Positions 1 through 7,860 of a DNA stretch of 64,000 bases are shown piece after piece. Origin of the DNA: Spirosoma sp. 48-14 (GTDB lineage: Bacteria > Bacteroidota > Bacteroidia > Cytophagales > Spirosomataceae). The notes beneath the pieces are model-generated. The model saw nothing but the letters and a program-made list of their open reading frames with translations. It did no database searches and was not told where the DNA came from. A program made the position numbers and the translations under genes. Numbering within the stretch: position 1 is the stretch's first letter; every line of letters starts with the position of its first letter. The stretch is from the NCBI RefSeq assembly GCF_001898575.1, contig NZ_MKUD01000028.1:1-64000 (forward strand). Reading direction: 5' to 3'.

Positions 1-74
1 CCCTTGAAAGCTATTGATTTTGCCTTTTGCGACAAAATCTGATCTTGGTTTTGTTACAGCACCCAAATCTAACG

Positions 75-248
75 GTTGGGTGAACAGCCAAACAGATAGT
101 GCTTCAAAGTCTGGCTCGCGTGCGACAAGAGGCACGCCCCGTAGCTGGGCGGCTTTGGCTCGTTAGTCAGCCTCGGTCGACACGAGAATCGCTCCGGTTA
201 TGATAACCCAAAAGTACATGTGCCACGTAGTGTCCGACAAAGGATACG
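75..248. repeat. Degenerate intergenic repeat, copy A
   Basis: This stretch aligns over its whole length with 980-1150 (copy B). Shared blocks in the same order are GTTGGGT at the left end, a GGGCGG block, GCTCGT, a CGACACGAG core and GCGAC/CCGACAAGG near the right end. The first 30 bases also match 1338-1370 (copy C). No ORF of note lies inside. It directly precedes the orphan gene at 298. The function is unknown; the copies are too diverged to be recent insertion-sequence copies. Confidence 0.6.
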
Positions 249-297
249 TCTGAATAAATAACCAAGAAAAGTACTATCAAACCAATTGCACAAATAC

Positions 298-756
298 ATG
301 AGTTTTCTCAAAAACCTTTTTGGCAAGTCTGAATCAGATAAACCCCAATCTGAAACCACGAATCAACTGCTTTTATCCTTTAAAGAACAGGCTGGGCAGG
401 TATTCAATAAGATAGTTTCTGATAAAAGATGGGATTTAAATAACGAGTTATTGTTCAGCGTTTTTGGGATGACCTTCTATGGCTACTGCTTCGGCCTTGG
501 GAGAATGATGTATTTTCTTGAACCGGCCGACATTAATTCTTTTGTGGAAGATAAGTTGGTTGGGTTAGGGGCTGGCAAAAAATATGTCAGTGGGTTGGTA
601 GACCATGCTTACTCAACTTTTATAAAACCAACTGAGGGTATAAATGCCCAATTAGTCGGCATAGGACATTCCCATTTGTCGGCCACTGACACAACAGAGC
701 TTGTAGATTCAATCTTTGAAAATGCCGAGCTTTTAAAAGTGGTTCTGAGCTATTAG
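298..756 (+). CDS. Orphan hypothetical protein, 152 aa
   Basis: I do not recognise this protein. The ATG at 298 is preferred over an in-frame TTG at 286 because it gives a normal start, MSFLKNLFGKS. There is no signal peptide. One hydrophobic stretch (around FSVFGMTFYGYCFGLGRMMYF, roughly residues 54-74) could be a buried helix rather than a membrane span. The gene is visibly more AT-rich than most of the window and is flanked by diverged repeat copies on both sides (75-248 and 802-1150), which suggests an acquired or mobile unit. Codon usage and length look like a real gene. Confidence 0.6.
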   Translation: MSFLKNLFGKSESDKPQSETTNQLLLSFKEQAGQVFNKIVSDKRWDLNNELLFSVFGMTFYGYCFGLGRMMYFLEPADINSFVEDKLVGLGAGKKYVSGLVDHAYSTFIKPTEGINAQLVGIGHSHLSATDTTELVDSIFENAELLKVVLSY

Positions 757-801
757 CTTCGGCTAGGGTCGCTTACCTGTGACAGGACGCTCGCCTGTTA
801 A

Positions 802-901
802 GAAAGTTTGCAGCCCAACCACCACCGTGTTCTGGCGAACAAACCCCCGAAAAGCTGTAAGTTTATGATTGTTGATTATCAGTGTGTTATAAACTTACAG
901 C
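802..901. repeat. Repeat module D1 with hairpin
   Basis: The block from about 802 to 857, containing GCCCAAC followed by CACCACCGTGTTC, matches 40676-40733 near another AT-rich orphan gene. It runs into a perfect 13-base inverted repeat (854-866 with 889-901). GCCCAAC at 813-819 is nearly complementary to GTTGGGT at 980-986, so the whole stretch 813-986 can fold back on itself, somewhat like an integron attC site. That resemblance is an inference. Confidence 0.5.
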
Positions 902-979
902 ACATCCAAATAAGGGTGTAAAGGTTGGGGTTACGTTCGTAGTTTTACGTAGCTTCCTCATCCATCAACCCTCAGGGGT

Positions 980-1150
980 GTTGGGTGGAGAGAACAGCAT
1001 GTAACGTAGTGGTGGGATCGCGCGTAACAGGCGGCATTTCCCGTAACAGGGCGGTTTAAGCTCGTCAGGTCGCTCCAGCCGACACGAGGAATGCACCGGC
1101 GAGAGTATCAAAAGAGTGAATTTGCTACCTAGCGTGCGACAAGGTAAACG
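980..1150. repeat. Degenerate intergenic repeat, copy B
   Basis: This is the second copy of the element at 75-248, in the same orientation and with the same order of conserved blocks. It lies between the orphan gene ending at 756 and the small ORF at 1210. A partial third copy starts at 1338 (ATTGGGTAAACAG...GTAGTGCTCC). The alternation repeat-ORF-repeat-ORF-repeat is the main point of interest. Confidence 0.6.
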
Positions 1151-1209
1151 CTTCTAAAGACCGACAATTTAATAGAATTCCCCCTTCAAAAAATCCTTTT
1201 TATAGTAGT

Positions 1210-1326
1210 ATGGGGCTTATAACATACAAGATACAGTTTGACTCAGGCATACCACCGTTTTCTGAAATTGAACACCAATTTGACGCTCTAACAGGACTCA
1301 ATCTATGGATAACTGCTGACCATTAG
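1210..1326 (+). pseudogene. Small AT-rich ORF, probable gene remnant (38 aa)
   Basis: An ATG at 1210 opens a 38-codon frame ending at TAG 1324-1326. The translation contains ITYKIQFDSGIPP and FDALTGLNLWI, an amphipathic pattern that reads like genuine protein rather than noise. It is too short for a domain, so I read it as the surviving end of a larger gene or a very small gene. It sits between repeat copies B and C, with only 11 bases between its stop codon and copy C. I cannot name a family. Confidence 0.3.
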
Positions 1327-1337
1327 CCCTCATAGAT

Positions 1338-1372
1338 ATTGGGTAAACAGACCAGGTAGTGCTCCCATTTCC
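1338..1372. repeat. Partial repeat, copy C
   Basis: This short match to the left end of copies A and B shares TTGGGT-AACAG followed by AGTGCT. The similarity fades after about 35 bases. Between here and the start at 1686 I see no convincing gene; a 68-codon minus-strand frame at 1377-1583 has no supporting feature. Confidence 0.4.
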
Positions 1373-1685
1373 AGGTTCAAACTGATAGGCAGCGGGTCCT
1401 AGAGATCAGTTCGGCATATTTCGTGTGACCTGAGAAACGCCCCTTGAAGGAAAATAAAAAATTGAAAACATGGGGTGGGAAATTCGTGGACTTCCATTTC
1501 GGTGTTCCGGACGATAAGGCACCCGTAAGAACAGCTACTTTGAGGAGGTGGGTATCGGCTAACCGTGCAAACTCCACACCCACCCTAGTAGAGTAAAATT
1601 ATTTTCTTGTACCTGTTACCTATGCAGGCTTAGTAGGAATAAAAATATAAAGCACTAAACGTAGCGGTTCATTCCTCTCTAAGCG

Positions 1686-2711
1686 ATGAAAAAATCACAT
1701 TTACTACTAATTATTTGCTTGGTGATAGCTTGTCAGCGCGTCCCGCTCACAGGTCGCAAGCAGTTTATCATGGTTGATAGTAATGAGCTGCTCGCACTGA
1801 GTGCTGGTCAGTACAGAGAAGAGTTGAACAGGAGTCAGGTGATTAGTAGCGGCTCTAATTACCAGATGATTCAGCGAGTGGGCAATCGGCTACGAGTGTC
1901 TATGGAAAATTACCTCAACCGCAACGGCTATGGTGATCGAATCAAGGGGTTTCAATGGGAATTTAATCTCATTGACAAAAAGGATGTTAATGCCACCTGT
2001 TTGCCCGGTGGAAAGGTAGTGTTTTATACCGGGATTTTACCCTATACCCAAAACGAATCAGGTATAGCAACGGTAATGGGCCACGAAATTGCTCATGCCA
2101 TTGCTGCTCATGGTGCAGAGCGTCTGAGTGAAGCGTTACTTGCCAATGGACTCATGGAGAGTGGGCAAATTCTTATTAATGCTTACTCGCCTGAAAAAAA
2201 ACGGCAGGCAAATCTGCTGTTGTTACAGGCTGTAGGGATAGGGTACCGTTACGGATTAGCCCTTCCGCATAGCCGGGCGCATGAGTCGGAAGCTGACCAC
2301 CTCGGTCTAATTTTTATGGCCATGGCAGGTTACGATCCCCAACAAGCTGTTGTCTTCTGGCAACGTATGGCTAGTGATGGTGGGCAAAAGCCTCCCGAAT
2401 TTATGAGTACGCACCCATCCGACGAACGTCGGGTTCGGGATTTGCAAAGAGAGATGCCTGAAGCTATGAAATACTACGTTGCCCCCAAACCCGACCCAAT
2501 TAGTTTACACCATGAAGACGATTCTGAACAAATTATGGCGGCAGATACAAATGACATTGACATAGTACAGAGAGTACCAAAGGCAAAAACTAAGAATCGA
2601 AATCGGTCAAAAAAACCAACAACTTCGGCTAAGAATCAACAAAAAAAGGTTTCATCGCAAACGCTTGATAAAAAAAGGAAACAAGGAACAAGCACAAAAA
2701 AGCCGAAATGA
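1686..2711 (+). CDS. M48-family metalloprotease lipoprotein
   Basis: This is a predicted periplasmic or outer-membrane-anchored zinc peptidase of the M48 (Ste24/HtpX/BepA-like) family, 341 aa. The N-terminus is a lipoprotein signal with lipobox VIAC at about residues 13-16. The zinc site HEIAH lies near residue 133, and the downstream HESEADHLG block near residue 200 supplies the third ligand. Family members act in envelope protein quality control; the substrate here is unknown. The C-terminal 60 or so residues are an unusual lysine/arginine/serine-rich low-complexity tail that is not part of the peptidase domain. The gene stands alone. Confidence 0.9.
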   Translation: MKKSHLLLIICLVIACQRVPLTGRKQFIMVDSNELLALSAGQYREELNRSQVISSGSNYQMIQRVGNRLRVSMENYLNRNGYGDRIKGFQWEFNLIDKKDVNATCLPGGKVVFYTGILPYTQNESGIATVMGHEIAHAIAAHGAERLSEALLANGLMESGQILINAYSPEKKRQANLLLLQAVGIGYRYGLALPHSRAHESEADHLGLIFMAMAGYDPQQAVVFWQRMASDGGQKPPEFMSTHPSDERRVRDLQREMPEAMKYYVAPKPDPISLHHEDDSEQIMAADTNDIDIVQRVPKAKTKNRNRSKKPTTSAKNQQKKVSSQTLDKKRKQGTSTKKPK

Positions 2712-2945
2712 GGGTTAAGCTGCCCTATTGGGGGGGGCGGTCATCAGACCATTCGGAACAAATAGATGTAGCTCCACTACTGATAAAGCATCACGTTTTG
2801 GTTTTATAGCGTATTGATTTGGCCTTTAAGTAGCAAACCTAATGGTCATCATAAGATTAATAGCTTAACTTTTTGTTACTTTTTACTACTTCTAAGTCAA
2901 AGTAGTATGATAGAGTGGGAAGGCTTTATCATTAGGAGAGCGAAC

Positions 2946-2978
2946 AACACCCAGTCAATTCGACTGGGTTGTTTTTTT
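2946..2978 (+). terminator. Rho-independent terminator
   Basis: The stem CCCAGTC (2950-2956) pairs perfectly with GACTGGG (2962-2968), followed by a run of seven T on the plus strand. It lies 235 bases after the protease gene, so it ends either that transcript or a separate short RNA. A smaller stem ATGATA/TATCAT lies just upstream at about 2907-2933. Confidence 0.75.
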
Positions 2979-3219
2979 GTAGCTGTGAATCCATTCAACG
3001 GCCTGTAGGGCCCCTCTACTTGACTCCATTTGTAGAGGCATATATGAATCCGATTTTCAATTAAACATTTGGCCGCATCCTAACAGTTAGATAGATGGGT
3101 AAGTAACTGGATTACCCCTACGCATAACCTCCTGAATGAGCACTTATCTATCCTGCAAAAAGAGGTTTTTATGTTGAATCCGTTTACGTTTTCTTTTCGA
3201 CGCTTTCAAATAAATCTAC

Positions 3220-3282
3220 CAATCCTCTAAACCACTTGAAGGCGAACCTTAACAAGCTACCCTTCAAGGGTTTAGAGGATTG
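3220..3282. repeat. Long inverted repeat between genes
   Basis: The left arm 3220-3242 and right arm 3260-3282 pair over about 22 bases with one slip (outer CAATCCTCTAAACC perfect). The loop is 17 bases. Short direct repeats flank it: GCTTTCAAAT...CTACCAAT at 3202-3223 and GCTTCAAATCCACCAAT at 3287-3303. It lies 100 bases past the stop codon of the minus-strand gene and has no T-tract. It could be a transcript-end hairpin or a small mobile palindrome. Confidence 0.6.
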
Positions 3283-3382
3283 AAGAGCTTCAAATCCACC
3301 AATAACGAAACGAGTTCAGATTACTCGCTCACACAGGTTGATGGAGCTGCTTTTCCTCGTGATGCCCATCTGATTGAACACC

Positions 3383-6358
3383 CTAATTAAAAGCCTGAAG
3401 ATGCTTCTGAAAAATAGCATCGTACTTTGCCATGGCAACAGGCTGATTTGCCTGTTTACAGGCCTCAACTATCGTTTGCAGCACATATAAGTCGCTGTTA
3501 GGGTTACTGAATGTGCTCTGGCTCGTTTTGGCATACGTTAAATTCTGATCGGCACGATGAGCCATTGTATCCGCAAGTGATAAGGCTTTTTTAGAGTCGT
3601 TTACCGCAAACAGACATGGCACATAGTTCGCTGATATCTGGTCGTAGGGAATGCTATTGTCGGGCATCACCTGCAGCGAATAATTCAACACCTGCCGCGC
3701 TTTATCAAGTTTTCCTTCGCGCAAAAGCTGGTCCGTCAGCCGAAGGAACGCCAGGCGAGCTGAAATAACGGGGGGACCTTTGTAGGTTTCATCATAGTAC
3801 ACACCAGGGTTAGCAAACTCACGCCAGAACGTCTTGTGCATCATGGTGTCATACATCACTTCGGAGTTGACATAGCCGTCTGTGGCTCCTGGTACCGCTA
3901 CCGGCATCAACCGATAAGCATATCCCTCCAATTGCATGTAGCTTTTCAGGTTCAGATAATGCTCAGTGGCCAGCGTACTGGAAAAATAAATGGGCCGTTT
4001 CCAATTGTTAGTGGCAATCATATCGAGCATAATCAACTCTGGTTTAAACAGGTCTTTTTCACCAATTGTCCATTGCATGGTGTCTTTCAGGAGTGGGCGT
4101 AGCGAAGTCGGAACGAATTTCGCCTGATCAACCCCTTGCTTATCGATGGGTAGAAACAGCACCGATGAAGGTAAAATAGTAGTCATCTCCCCCGTCGTCA
4201 AGGGCACCTGAATGGCCGGACTGTTCGCTTTTACCAGATTGATGTATTGTTTCAGATCGATTCCATTTTTTACCCCTGCAATCTCGTAGAACGGCACAAA
4301 ATCATTTTTGCCTTTGCTAAATTGATCGAACTCCAACGACATCGGAACAGCATCTGACTCATAGGTTTTCCGCTTCATCTGCTGAATATACCATTCGGTC
4401 CCCAACAGACTCAGATTGCAAACCCGTACGTCGCGTCGAAAGCCCTCTACTTCCTGGACGTACCAGAGAGGGAACGTATCGTTGTCGCCTTCGGTAAACA
4501 GAATGCCATTGTAAGCGCATGAATTGAGCATATTTTTGGCAAAATCGACTGAGTGAAAGCGGTGATCCCGATTGTGATTATCCCAGCTTTTAACACACAT
4601 CATGACTGGAATCAGCAGGCACATACCCAATACCAACTCGTAACGAAAGGCTTGGGACTGAAAACGTGCGATAAACACACGGATAAAGTCGAAAATGGCC
4701 ACCACGCCCAGACCAAGCCAGATAGCAAAGAAGTAGAAAGACCCAACGTATATATAGTCGCGTTCGCGGGGTTCGGATGGGGGCGAATTCAGGAATACCT
4801 GGAGCGCAACACCCGTCAGTAGAAAGAGCACGCCAACCGTAAAAAAATCGTGGCGACGATACCGGAACTGAACCACCATACCCAACAGAGCTAGCAGAAA
4901 CGGAAGCATGTAAAAGTTATCGTGGGCTTTGTTGGTTTTTAATAAGTCGGGCAGGTTCTGATTCGACGACCAGGGGAGCAGATAATTAGCGCCTTCCACG
5001 TCGCTTTCACGCCCGGCAAAATTCCACATCAGATAGCGCCACCACATATGATTGAGCTGATAAGTAAACAGAAACTTCAAATTATCTTTCATGGTTGGCT
5101 TCTGCCCCTCGGCCAGCCCCAGCATCTGCCGATACAATTGAGGATGGTTGAGGTGCGTACTATAAATGCGGGGAAACAGCATTTCATCGCCGGGAGCGTA
5201 TATGTATTCGGGGTAGTAATCGACAATGACGTACTGATCCTTATCGCGCTTCCAGATGGGGGCACCCTTTTTTGAGCCGATAGGGTGTGCCGTAAAAATA
5301 GGACCGTAAAGCAATGAGCGGCTTTCATACTGCTCCCGATTCTGATACGCCCGAAATTTTAGGATATCGCTGGGATCGTTTTCATTGATCGGTGGATTGA
5401 AGCCTGCCCGAACCAGCACTTGCATGTATGAAGTGTAGCCAATGAGAAGGAAAGCAATGGCTAGCAGTGATGTATTCAACACCACCTTTTGCCGACGTAT
5501 AGACCAGGCAATAGCGTAGGCCAACGCTCCAGATACTCCCAACGTAAAGAAAATCGTACCGGAGTTGAAGGGTAGCCCTATTGTGTTAACAAAAAATCGC
5601 TCAACCACAAAAGCCATGGCCGGAAGCCCAGGAATAGCGGCATTGATCATTCCCAGCATCACCAACCCGGCACCCATTGCCAATAGCCCGCCCCAGAACG
5701 TTGGGGTGGCCCTTTTGCGGAAGTAGTACAGGAGGGTTAGTGCCGGTAAAATGACCAGATTGAGCAAGTGAACCCCAATCGACAGCCCTACCAGATAGGC
5801 AATCAGGATAAGCCAGCGATTGGCTGTTGCTTCATCGTCAATACGCTCCCATTTGAAACTAGCCCATACCACAATAGCCGTAAAAAATGAAGACATACCA
5901 TACACTTCAGCTTCAACGGCGGAGAACCAGAACGTATCGGAGAAAGCGTATGCCAATGCCCCCACGGCGCTGGTGCCAACAATCAACGCGCTATCGACAG
6001 GGCTATACTCGCCGGTGGGTTGACTGGTGTTTCGGGAGGCTAGCAGCTTTTGGGTTAGCAAGCTAATTGTCCAAAAAAGAAACAGAATCGTGAAGGCACT
6101 AGCAACGACCGACACCATATTGATCCAGTAGGCCACTCGCGTTACCTCTCCAAGCGATAGCATGGAGAAAATCCGGCCCAGCATAAGAAACAATGGTGCG
6201 CCAGGTGGATGAGGTATCTGAAGTTTAAACGAAGAAGCAATGAACTCACCGCAGTCCCAGAAACTGGCCGTCCGTTCGACGGTCATGGTATAGGTTACCA
6301 GAGCAATGGCGAATACGAGCCAGCCCGTAAGCCGATTCAGTCGTTTGAAAGAGCGCAT
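3383..6358 (-). CDS. GT117-family (DUF2723) membrane glycosyltransferase
   Basis: This large polytopic membrane protein of 991 aa has the DUF2723/GT117 signature near its start: TVERTASFWDCGEFI around residues 27-41 and HPPGAPLF around residues 50-57. The acidic residues in the first loop are typical of GT-C glycosyltransferases. About a dozen hydrophobic spans fill residues 10-620, followed by a soluble C-terminal region (about 620-991) with helical TPR-like character near the end. The family is linked to protein O-glycosylation or lipid-linked sugar transfer; substrate and acceptor cannot be read from sequence. It is a single-gene unit, and 212 bases without other features separate it from the next gene. 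Confidence 0.88.
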   Translation of the reverse strand: MRSFKRLNRLTGWLVFAIALVTYTMTVERTASFWDCGEFIASSFKLQIPHPPGAPLFLMLGRIFSMLSLGEVTRVAYWINMVSVVASAFTILFLFWTISLLTQKLLASRNTSQPTGEYSPVDSALIVGTSAVGALAYAFSDTFWFSAVEAEVYGMSSFFTAIVVWASFKWERIDDEATANRWLILIAYLVGLSIGVHLLNLVILPALTLLYYFRKRATPTFWGGLLAMGAGLVMLGMINAAIPGLPAMAFVVERFFVNTIGLPFNSGTIFFTLGVSGALAYAIAWSIRRQKVVLNTSLLAIAFLLIGYTSYMQVLVRAGFNPPINENDPSDILKFRAYQNREQYESRSLLYGPIFTAHPIGSKKGAPIWKRDKDQYVIVDYYPEYIYAPGDEMLFPRIYSTHLNHPQLYRQMLGLAEGQKPTMKDNLKFLFTYQLNHMWWRYLMWNFAGRESDVEGANYLLPWSSNQNLPDLLKTNKAHDNFYMLPFLLALLGMVVQFRYRRHDFFTVGVLFLLTGVALQVFLNSPPSEPRERDYIYVGSFYFFAIWLGLGVVAIFDFIRVFIARFQSQAFRYELVLGMCLLIPVMMCVKSWDNHNRDHRFHSVDFAKNMLNSCAYNGILFTEGDNDTFPLWYVQEVEGFRRDVRVCNLSLLGTEWYIQQMKRKTYESDAVPMSLEFDQFSKGKNDFVPFYEIAGVKNGIDLKQYINLVKANSPAIQVPLTTGEMTTILPSSVLFLPIDKQGVDQAKFVPTSLRPLLKDTMQWTIGEKDLFKPELIMLDMIATNNWKRPIYFSSTLATEHYLNLKSYMQLEGYAYRLMPVAVPGATDGYVNSEVMYDTMMHKTFWREFANPGVYYDETYKGPPVISARLAFLRLTDQLLREGKLDKARQVLNYSLQVMPDNSIPYDQISANYVPCLFAVNDSKKALSLADTMAHRADQNLTYAKTSQSTFSNPNSDLYVLQTIVEACKQANQPVAMAKYDAIFQKHLQAFN

Positions 6359-6570
6359 AAAACGGTAGATTTAGCCACATGAATTTTGTGTAAGAACTCG
6401 CCAAAACTACAGGGCTTATCCGTTTATTTTGCTCAATGCACCTGTTAAGAAGTGTTAATAAATACCTGTTTTATAGATATTTAACATTTAAAAAGAATAC
6501 AAACAAAAAATAGTTCAGCTACCAATTCATTAGGTTTTATTAGTGCATCTCACGCAATAAGACCAGCGCG

Positions 6571-7857
6571 TTAAGCTGACCATACGTTTTTCTTTAACAC
6601 ACTCATGGTGTCACGCTGGCGTTGCTCTACGAATTTACGGGCCTTAGCCACCTTCCGTTGAGCAGCTTTAGGATCTTTCGCCATCGCCAGAACAGCAGGC
6701 ACAATCCCGGCCACATCCTTCGGCGTATCCATATCAAACAACCAGTCGTTCAGACCAATATCCCGCCACATATAGCCTTTACTCGTTTGCTCATCAAACC
6801 GGCAGACAATAGCCGGAATACCGTTGGCAATGCACATAATGGGTGAGTGCATCTCAAGCCCGAACAGCCCTGCCGAGCGAATGTAGGTACTGACGGCTTC
6901 GTCGGTCAGCCAGTAATGATCGCGCCAGACTACCTTCGCTTTAACATCGTCGGGGAGCGGATCGTAGAGCATTTCTTTCCCAATCCGAACCTGGGTTTCG
7001 TTTTCAGGAATTAGTAACACCTTCATAGGCGTCTGTCGAACAACGGCAATGATCGCTTCGCGGATGGGCGCATTGTCCTGCTCTTTCATTTTGTCATTGT
7101 AGGCTCGCCGGACCTCGTTGGGCACCTGTTTTTTACTGGGAAGCTCCCACCAGGGTGTAAATCGATACTGTGGAATAGCACATAAAAACTTACCCGTTTC
7201 CAGACCATGTTCGTTCAGAAAAGCGGTAGCCGCTTCGTCATTTTTCACATCGACCGCAAACGCACCATCGGGGCAAAATTCCATAATGGGACAGCGAACG
7301 CCTTTTTGTTTGGCGAACTCCAGCGAAACCGAATCCCGGAAATAGGCGAATGTAGCGTGGGTCAACAGGTTAATATCAACTGGGTTTACCTGCTGTCGCT
7401 CTTCGGGAAATCCGTAAACGCCGGGGAACGTAATCCCGTAAATACCATAAGGCTTACCTGTTTCTTTCACCCAGCGTTCTACGTCTTTCCGAGCCACCAG
7501 CGAAGGGCCGGAACCATGCAGCAAAAACACGCACTCCGCGAAGGCACGGCTAATTTCTTCGGGGGTTCGAATAATAGGTACGGCCGGAAAGCGCTTTCGC
7601 AGCATCTCCTCTACTCCATTCGCAACATTGGAAGGCCACAAGCGCACCTCAACATCGGGCAGGTATTTTTCCAGTAAGGTCAATACACCAGGCGTGTGAC
7701 CAATGTCGCCAATGTTTTCGGTTTGCCAGGACGAGCGAAGAATAATTGATTTTTTCTCGCGCGTGCCAGTTGCCATTCCTTGAGCCATTGCCGGAACATG
7801 TGCCAGTAATCCAACCCAAGCCGGGAATTGAGTCAGAAACGTTCTACGGTCTTGCAT
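6571..7857 (-). CDS. Exported polysaccharide pyruvyl transferase-fold protein, paralogue 2
   Basis: This protein (428 aa) belongs to the polysaccharide pyruvyl transferase family (PssCsaB-like); matching features are IGDIGHTPGVL near the N-terminus, LLHGSGPSLVA, and FGLEMHSPIMCI in the C-terminal half. It starts with a twin-arginine-type leader (DRRTFL, hydrophobic stretch, AMAQ), which predicts export. Classical family members use cytoplasmic phosphoenolpyruvate, so an exported form is odd. It lies 3 bases after its close paralogue at 7861-9150 and is the last gene of the Sus-like locus. The two are clearly a tandem duplication, with long near-identical C-terminal blocks. Confidence 0.8.
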   Translation of the reverse strand: MQDRRTFLTQFPAWVGLLAHVPAMAQGMATGTREKKSIILRSSWQTENIGDIGHTPGVLTLLEKYLPDVEVRLWPSNVANGVEEMLRKRFPAVPIIRTPEEISRAFAECVFLLHGSGPSLVARKDVERWVKETGKPYGIYGITFPGVYGFPEERQQVNPVDINLLTHATFAYFRDSVSLEFAKQKGVRCPIMEFCPDGAFAVDVKNDEAATAFLNEHGLETGKFLCAIPQYRFTPWWELPSKKQVPNEVRRAYNDKMKEQDNAPIREAIIAVVRQTPMKVLLIPENETQVRIGKEMLYDPLPDDVKAKVVWRDHYWLTDEAVSTYIRSAGLFGLEMHSPIMCIANGIPAIVCRFDEQTSKGYMWRDIGLNDWLFDMDTPKDVAGIVPAVLAMAKDPKAAQRKVAKARKFVEQRQRDTMSVLKKNVWSA

Positions 7858-7860
7858 GGA

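Larger units (their letters stand above)
2712..3382. other. Long intergenic region with two hairpins
   Basis: No convincing gene lies here. A 64-codon plus-strand frame at 2814-3008 overlaps a terminator and has no protein-like features. The region holds a terminator-type hairpin at 2946-2978 and a long inverted repeat at 3220-3282. The rest is unremarkable AT-rich sequence. Confidence 0.5.

Noticed and set aside
1377-1583. 68-codon minus-strand frame in the repeat region
   Set aside because: No ribosome site, no recognisable protein pattern, and it overlaps the decayed repeat region.
2814-3008. 64-codon plus-strand frame
   Set aside because: It runs straight through a terminator hairpin and its T-tract codes for the hydrophobic part; not a plausible gene.
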